Shown: piece after piece, positions 57,504 through 64,000 of the stretch
How positions within the stretch are numbered: position 1 is the stretch's first letter
Layout of the letters: each line of letters starts with the position of its first letter
Notes under the pieces: model-generated
The model's input: only the letters and a program-made list of their open reading frames with translations
Told to the model about the DNA's origin: nothing
Database searches by the model: none
Made by a program: the position numbers and the translations under genes
NCBI GenBank assembly: GCA_024699855.1
Contig: JAMPIQ010000001.1
Location: forward strand, 15,624,001-15,688,000
Length of the DNA: 64,000 nucleotides
Source: Aphelenchoides besseyi
Taxonomy: Eukaryota; Nematoda; Chromadorea; Rhabditida; Aphelenchoididae
Reading direction: 5' to 3'

Positions 57504-58572
57504 TTATTTTCGTCCACTGAATCCGAACCCGGAGCTAATACCTGCAAACAAAATGAACAGCCAATTTCGTGTCCGTGAACTTACCCAACGGCCCAGCATA
57601 AGGAATTTGAAGTTGACTGCCGATCCCAAAATTGAATCCTCCGGGTTGATAGTAATTACTTTGAGGCGAGCTCCACGATTGCTGTTGAGGCGAATAGTAT
57701 TGCTGTTGGGGTTGATAGAAAACATTGGAGCGTTCGGGTTGCTGATAAACTTGTTGGCTTGGATAGTAAAATTGACGGGTTTGTGGCTGCTGCTGATAAA
57801 AGTACTGATTCAATTGTTTTTCGTAGCGTTCGGGTGACGGATAGTAGGCAGCAGCTTGAGGATATTGGTGAAAATACGATTTGTAGCGCTTCAAATAACG
57901 CCGAATCTCCTGTTGATAACGTTGCTGCGCATTCATGGGTTCGAACGTCTCCGGTTTTTCGGTTGTTTGCAATTCTGTGGAAGTGCTAGGCCAATCAGTG
58001 GTCGTTTCTTCCCGATCATCAGTTGTCGTTTGACTTGTCGTTGTGCTTTCTGCGGTTGTTGATTCGATAGTTGTTCGGTCAAATTCTTCAATTGATTTGA
58101 TCAGCTCGTCGTCCAGATTTGGACGGCGAGTTGTGGTGCGAATTTGAATTTTCTTACGCTCTTCCCAGTTCTTTTCCTCATTTTCCGGTTCTTCTCTTCG
58201 TTTCACTGCAACGTCATAAGGAGCTCGTTGAGTGTCTGAAAGAAATAGAAACTAAACTGAGTACCCTCTTCCTCACCGTTAAGCAGTGGACCGGGAGTTG
58301 GCATCGGATCGTCGTCGTTGAACTTCACATCATTGGAGTTGAAAGATCGCAAACCTCGTCGACAAACCGACAACATGGGTTGTTTCTTGCAGATGAATTC
58401 GATCATTGTGTATTCGTGTTTTTCCGTCGATTGGGCTGAAAACACGGTTATTGGAACGTGGGAGATCAAACGGAAAGTCTTCGAATGAGTAAACGTAACA
58501 TCATTTTTCGAACATACCATTTTCGCTTCCAATCAACAGAACGGCCACAAGGATCGAAAAGTTGCGGTACAT
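57504..58572 (-). CDS. Secreted Tyr/Gln/Pro-rich matrix-type protein
   Basis: The start MYRNFSILVAVLLIGSENA is a signal peptide, then EKHEYTMIEFICKKQPMLSV and CRRGLRSFNSNDV (Cys pair), an acidic GEEED turn, a Thr/Ser-rich stretch (TTIESTTAESTTTSQTTTDD, probably O-glycosylated), and a long Tyr/Gln/Pro-rich region (QQRYQQEIRRYLKRYKSYFH; QQQPQTRQFYYPSQQVYQQP). The last exon gives GISSGFGFSGRK. One intron (near 58233-58261) is only 29 nt. Composition suggests a cuticle, eggshell or extracellular matrix component cross-linked through tyrosine; that is inference. Confidence 0.65.
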
Positions 58573-59211
58573 GCGAACAACTGAAAACCATTGAGTGACT
58601 CAAAAGAAAGAAACTCGATCAAGGTCAAGAAATTTGTGGATGACGCTCAAGAATTTTTTTCGTGAATGGAAAGAAGATCAACGCGCAGAAATCAAATTTT
58701 TGTACAGAAGTCGTTCGGCGTTTTCAATTGGGCGTCTCGACCTTAAATACTCGTGAGTCTTGAGAACGATTAAATAGGCGGAGGGGAACGAGAGTAAACA
58801 TGTTTTCCAAGTTTATGCCAAGTCGAATGTCACCAATCTGTAAACTCGACAACAATCGACCTCGAGAAGCGACAAAAAGAGAAAATGAAGATTAACGTGA
58901 ATTCGAAACGATTACACAAACAACTCATGACATCAAGACCTGTATGGTCCAAGTGGGCACTAAGCTGATGGTCTCGACTAATGGCTTTGTTTCGGAACAA
59001 TTTGAGATCGTAATGTTGATTGAACCAACTATTCAAGGCCTCCTGACAGTTCATTGGATGTAAATTCAATGTCTTTCATCTTCAGTTTAATGTCATCTAT
59101 CGAGATCAATTGAGTGTACTGGTATCATTTATTTTGGAATACAAAACCTCAACAATTTTTCTGACAGACTCGTTTTTTCAGTTTCCCGCATGATATAAAA
59201 CTTGAGATCGT
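58573..59211. other. Intergenic
   Basis: About 640 bp between two minus-strand genes. A minus-strand open frame (MNCQEALNSWFNQHYDLKLF, 59054-58940) looks weakly coding but has no partner exon or motif. Otherwise nothing. Confidence 0.4.
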
Positions 59212-62200
59212 TTAAGATTTTTGGTTGGATTGATTAGTAGGTGCAGCTGATGAAGTGGTGGCACTCGTAGTCGATGAACGAAACAAACGTTGAACTAAAC
59301 GACTGGGCGAAAGTTTTCGAGTCGGAACCGGCGGTCTACAATAAAAAATAAGGATTCGATAGCTGATTAGTTGCTTACCGTTTAATTTCGCCAGTAGGTT
59401 CCAATTTCTGAACACGCGGATTCAAATCGGTTGGGCGATTGGGCGGCGGTGGTAGTTGCGGAGGTTGACGGCGCTCCAGAGTCACGGGTCGTGGAATCGA
59501 AGACTCAGAAGTCGATGGACGCGGTTTTTGGTCCACGGTAACTTCGATCGTTGGTTTACGTCGCGGTGGGGCAGCAGGACGTACTGAAGACTCTATGGTT
59601 TCTTCATCGACTCCGGGCAACATTTTTTCGGCGTTTGGCATCAAAATTTGATGGCCAGAAGCACGACGATGACCCAAACGAGTTTGCGTTGAGACCGATG
59701 AGATGATGGCTGGTGCTGATTGATTCGTTGACAGTGTGGTCGGCTGATCGTTCTTGGCAGTGGAAAAAGACGACGTACTGGCAGTTCGATCTTCGGATAA
59801 TTGTTTCTGAAAGGGCGATTATAAGTTTGTGTAGGATGGAAACTAACCATCGAAGTCGATTGTCCTGTTTGCGGTTCATTTAAAAGTTGACTCATTGGTG
59901 GTGCAGGACTCAAACTCAAAGATGCAACACCGTCTTGTGATGAAGCAGATCGTGGCATAAACGATTGTTTTTGGGACGAAGCTCCGGGTACAATTTCGCC
60001 TGTACCTCGTTTTCCACTCAATCGGCGAAACAAAGTCGACGTTTTGCGTGGTTTTCGGTCCATTGGAACTCGATATTTCTGCGGTTTACGAGGTTTTCTA
60101 CGCAAAAGTTTGCCCACTTGACGTCTTGCATCTCCTTCGCGAATGGTCGTTGATTGTAGAGGCACAACGTGAAGCAAAATCTCGTTACCCGAAGTCAACA
60201 GACGATGCATCAACTGAGGATGCGTCATATTGTGTACCGGTTGAGTTTGAACGTGAGTTAACAAATCTGAACAATCAAATGAAGCCGTGCGATTAGTAGG
60301 TTCCATAAACTCACCATTCTCACGTAATCCGGCTTCGTCGGCCGGTGAATTTTGGCGAACCGCCGCAATAATGTGCTCAATCGAATAGTATTCCGACTGT
60401 TCCGAAACATAAACGCGAACTGATCGGATCGTAAACCCGAATCCTTTGGATCCTTTCCTACAACTCACGTGTTTATACCGCCCAGTTGCCATGCACTTAC
60501 CGAATCACCAATGGTTTTCCCATCGTGGTTGTTGGATTGATTTGTTGAGCTGGAGCTTGTGGTGAAATTGGAGCGGCGGGCGAATTTGCGTCAATCGACG
60601 ACAACGATGAGCGAGACTGAAAGTCTGGTGAGGGTTGCGCGTGATAGAAAATCGAAGTTTGTGAGCCCGAAGATTTCTGATCCTTCTGATCGGGAATAAA
60701 AACACGTAAGGATTCGGTTCGTTTGGCTGCATTAGGCGATGAATTGGCTGATTGCTGAAAAAACCAAAAAGTATTCCGAGGTTAAACAAAAAGGAACTCA
60801 CGGATTTGGCCAAAACCTCCGGTTCGGCACTCAGCGTCGCACGTCGTGGTTGCGAATTGAACGGCGGTGTTGTGGGTGCCGGTTGATCGCAGGAACTGAT
60901 CGCAAAACGAGGCAACGGGGAGAAATTGGTCGTTTGACGTCTTGATGGCAACGCTCCATCGGCCATTAACAAGTACGACGCATCCATTGACGAGTCAGTC
61001 GAAGAACAGGCCGTTAAACCGGTGGTTCCGGACGAAGAAGTCGAGTAGTTGGCTTGTCGTTGAGCCGAAAATCGTTGACGCAACAAAATGGCAGACGGTG
61101 AAGTCGGATCGTCACGTGAAGACGTTTCTTGCGGTTCCGGTTCGATTGCTTTTGTCGTCGATGCTCCCGAACTACAACTGCCCATTGAATCGTCCAATTG
61201 AGGAGTTGGAGAACAGGCAGCAGCCTTCAACGCCGCCAACTGAGCCATGGGTATTTCTTGTGCAGTGATCGAATGTCTGGGACTTGCAGTTGAGAAGCTC
61301 TGTAAGTTTTGAATAAAAGGTTGACGGGAAACAATGAAAATTTACCCAAAACATTGGAGCGACTGCTGCATCACCCGTCTCTTCATCTCCCGACTCAACA
61401 TCGTGATTGTAACGATCGGCACGCGAATCAAAGTACGAAGTATCTTCGTCGTTTTCCAACTGCGGTACAAATTCGGCTTTCTGTCTCAACAACGATCGAA
61501 AATCCAAGGACGCAAAGAAAGGATGAGCTGCAACTTCCGCAGCACCGCCAATTGTTCCCAATCGATCAACCGGATTCTTTTCCAACAACATCTGAATCAA
61601 CAACTCGGCGTTCGGCTCCAACGCCTCGTCTCCGGCCGGATATTCAACCTAAAAGATTACTGTTGAGCATAATGTGAAAACTAACTCACTTCTTCATTAA
61701 TTATATTCGTAAACAGTTCATCAGGAGTTTGACCCATAAACGGAACAATACCAATCAGAAACTCGTACAAAATTATTCCTAATGCCCACCAATCTAAAGT
61801 TGAGAAATCAGTTGTGAGGTTTATGCGTTGAACTTGCCAACTGGTTTTCCGTAACCTTGTCTTAATATCACCTCGGGACTAACGTATTCGGGCGTACCAC
61901 ACAGCTGATTGTCTTTGAATTGCTGTGTCTCGTTCAAATATCCCTCAGAAACCAAAATAGTTCGATTCATAAGTCCAATCTTCGATAATCCAAAATCTGT
62001 TAATTTGATGTGTCCAATCGCAGTAATCAGCAGATTGTCCGGCTTCAAGTCCCGATGAACTATTCCGCACGAGTGCAAGTACTCGATTGCCAGAACGGTT
62101 TCTGCAATGTACAAACGCGCAACTTCAATGGGCAAAACACCGGCCGATTTGAGCAAACTCGCACAATCACCACCTTCAACATACTCCATTACCATGCAGA

Positions 62201-64000
62201 GATATTGTTTGGTTTCAAAACTTCCGTAGAAACAAACGACAAATGGATTGTCCGTAAACGTCAAAATATCACGTTCAGCAAACACCTGAAACCAAATTCA
62301 GAAACTGATTCCAATTCGAATAGTGAGTCTACCTGATCAACCTGATTTCGCAATAGCAGAGTAGTTTTCTTCATTTTTTTCAAAGCAAATCGTTGTCTCG
62401 TTTTTTTATGTCGAACCAAATAGACCGCTCCGTAGGCGCCATTTGAAATCAATCGTATGTTCTCGTAGTCTTCTTCTTTCGGTGCATTTGCCGTTAACGA
62501 TCGCAGTTCGGCTTCGGGATCCTCGGGTGCGGTTGGTGTTATTTCCGGTTGTTGATCGGTAATCAGGTTCTTATTCAGTCCCAATTTGTCGATGATGTAT
62601 TGCGGCAAGTCGGGTACTCGAGCTTCGCCAGCACCCAATTGAGTTCGAATTGCACCTTCGGTCTCTTCCAATAGTCGATAAAACTCATCAGGATCAAATT
62701 CCAGTGATTCCAAGAGCCGAGCAGTTCGCGCAACGATCATCAAAAGCTGTTTAGCTGATTGAGCCAAAAACTTCAACGACTCAACTGAAGTTTTCTGTCG
62801 TGCATCAGCCAACGATTCTTCCAATCGAATTGACATCTCACAAAAATATCCACTAGTCAATTGGTCATCTCGACTCTTTTGAAGACAATCGGCGGCAATT
62901 TCACAGATTTGATGATGAATAAATCGAGTTGCTCCTTCCGTTAAAACTCTGTACATTGCGGGACTTGCTGTTTCATTGGCCATCGTCGAACGGCGACTTG
63001 TCGAATCCCATTGAAGAAGCGATGAACCCATAATGCTCGATGAGGAATTGCCGTACGGTGATGTGCATCCCAATTGATTGGAGGAACGAAAAACAACGCG
63101 TCCCGGTTCAATTGCCGTTGCCGAATCGGTGGCCAATGGTGATATGGGTCGTGGAATCGGCGATGTTGGACGACAAGGTGAAGCCGGACGATTTCGTGTG
63201 GGCAAACGCGACGTTTCGGCTTCCGGTTGTTGCTGTGGACTCGGCGGTCGATCAAACGAAACTGCCGAAGTGAATCCGCTCAACGGTGCGTTCTGAATCA
63301 AAAACTGTTGAAGTCGATTCTCCATTTGTTGCTTCGCTTTCGGAAAACGTTCCTTGTACAATTGAGACATCGCATTCATAGACGTGTCCACAAATTGGTC
63401 GGTACCAAAACGAACCGGACTTCTGCAACATAAATAGTGAACTAAAGGAAACAAGTTGAAGCTATGGATCCGAGTAAAATGATTCAGATTTCAGAAAACC
63501 AAGTAAAATATTTAATAATAAAGGAACTCAAGTAAGTGCATTGAAGCAATTGAAGAAACTTACGATAAACTTCGAGATCGGGGTCGATGTTGAAGCAAAT
63601 GATGGTCATCGACTGAATGGTATGAATCGTTCGAGTCGTAGCGGTTGTTAAAACGCAAATCGCCAAGAACGTCTGCGAGTTGTTCTTGTGATGAATACTC
63701 GCTCTGAAATGCCAATTAGTCGCTGGAATCGTATTTCTCAACTCACCGACAAAGCGGAAATACTTCCCGGCGTTCCATATCCGCTGCCTGTAAACACGAG
63801 ACTTGTGCATTGAATTCGCTTGGACTCACTTGACGGTAGAGATGCTAACGACCAGCGACGGTTATCAGCTGCTGCTCCGGAACGCAATTTGGCCAAATGT
63901 CCGTGATGCAATGCCGATCTCTCACCTCCGCCGCTATTCAATGCAACCAACGGTCTTCGTCGTCGTCGAACAGCAATCGAAGGTGCCGAATGAACACCAG
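59212..64000 (-). CDS. MAST-family serine/threonine kinase (kin-4-like), 5' end beyond window
   Basis: Domains in order on the minus strand: the conserved MAST N-terminal [18 protein letters not shown] (63.86-63.77 kb); the DUF1908 helical domain ([49 protein letters not shown], 62.92-62.58 kb); the AGC kinase domain ([53 protein letters not shown]) and its C-terminal lobe ([19 protein letters not shown]); a PDZ domain ([37 protein letters not shown], 60.46-60.15 kb); and a Ser/Pro/Arg-rich tail to the stop at 59212. MAST kinases associate with microtubules and bind PTEN through PDZ. The frame is open through the right edge of the window, so the first exons are missing. Catalytic residues are intact. 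Confidence 0.93.

Overview
The window looks like a gene-dense stretch of nematode nuclear genome. Most introns are 40-60 nt with GT...TTTCAG/TTTTAG ends. Many genes have a splice-acceptor-like TTTCAG/CCAG within a few nucleotides of the ATG, as expected with spliced-leader trans-splicing. Same-strand runs are separated by about 90-440 bp, as in nematode operons. The content also fits: PTP and CK1-like family members, DPNYQTLA-repeat protein, LET-767-type reductase, CLR-1-like receptor phosphatase. The species cannot be named from the sequence.

Left third (1-27 kb), mostly conserved housekeeping and signalling genes: 3' part of an ELO fatty-acid elongase; a likely operon of DDX1 RNA helicase, a small unknown protein and a short-chain dehydrogenase; BUD31 splicing factor; a second likely operon of PP1, PP6-like phosphatase and KLHDC10 kelch protein; a 5.8 kb receptor tyrosine phosphatase (signal peptide, Cys-rich part, Ig, FN3, one membrane segment, two PTP domains) divergent from a SARA/endofin-type FYVE protein; a coiled-coil nuclear-type protein; and AIMP1/p43.

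Middle (27-51 kb), much more fluid. It holds a secreted GH114 glycosidase (a family known mainly from bacteria and fungi), two near-identical 2.06 kb copies of a block carrying a C-terminally truncated sphingolipid desaturase plus a LET-767-like reductase, a UGT fragment fused to a broken copy of that reductase, a divergent ubiquitin-like gene, a four-helix membrane protein, a DPNYQTLA-repeat secreted protein, a frame-broken CK1-like kinase, a drastically shortened TRRAP-like gene with several lesions, and, divergent from it, a chimera in which a ribosomal protein eL20 paralogue runs in frame into a complete ubiquitin fold and a membrane-anchor tail.

Right part (51-64 kb): a putative neuropeptide precursor, Gly/Cys-rich and Tyr/Gln-rich secreted proteins, a cytosolic tyrosine phosphatase with a His/Gln/Pro-rich tail, a glycine-decarboxylase relic, and most of a MAST-family kinase (DUF1908, kinase, PDZ) running off the right edge.

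The strongest novelty candidate is the eL20-ubiquitin-transmembrane chimera at 47.5-48.5 kb. Several otherwise conserved genes contain single-nucleotide frame or splice-site disruptions, so a base-level assembly error rate must be ruled out before calling pseudogenes.
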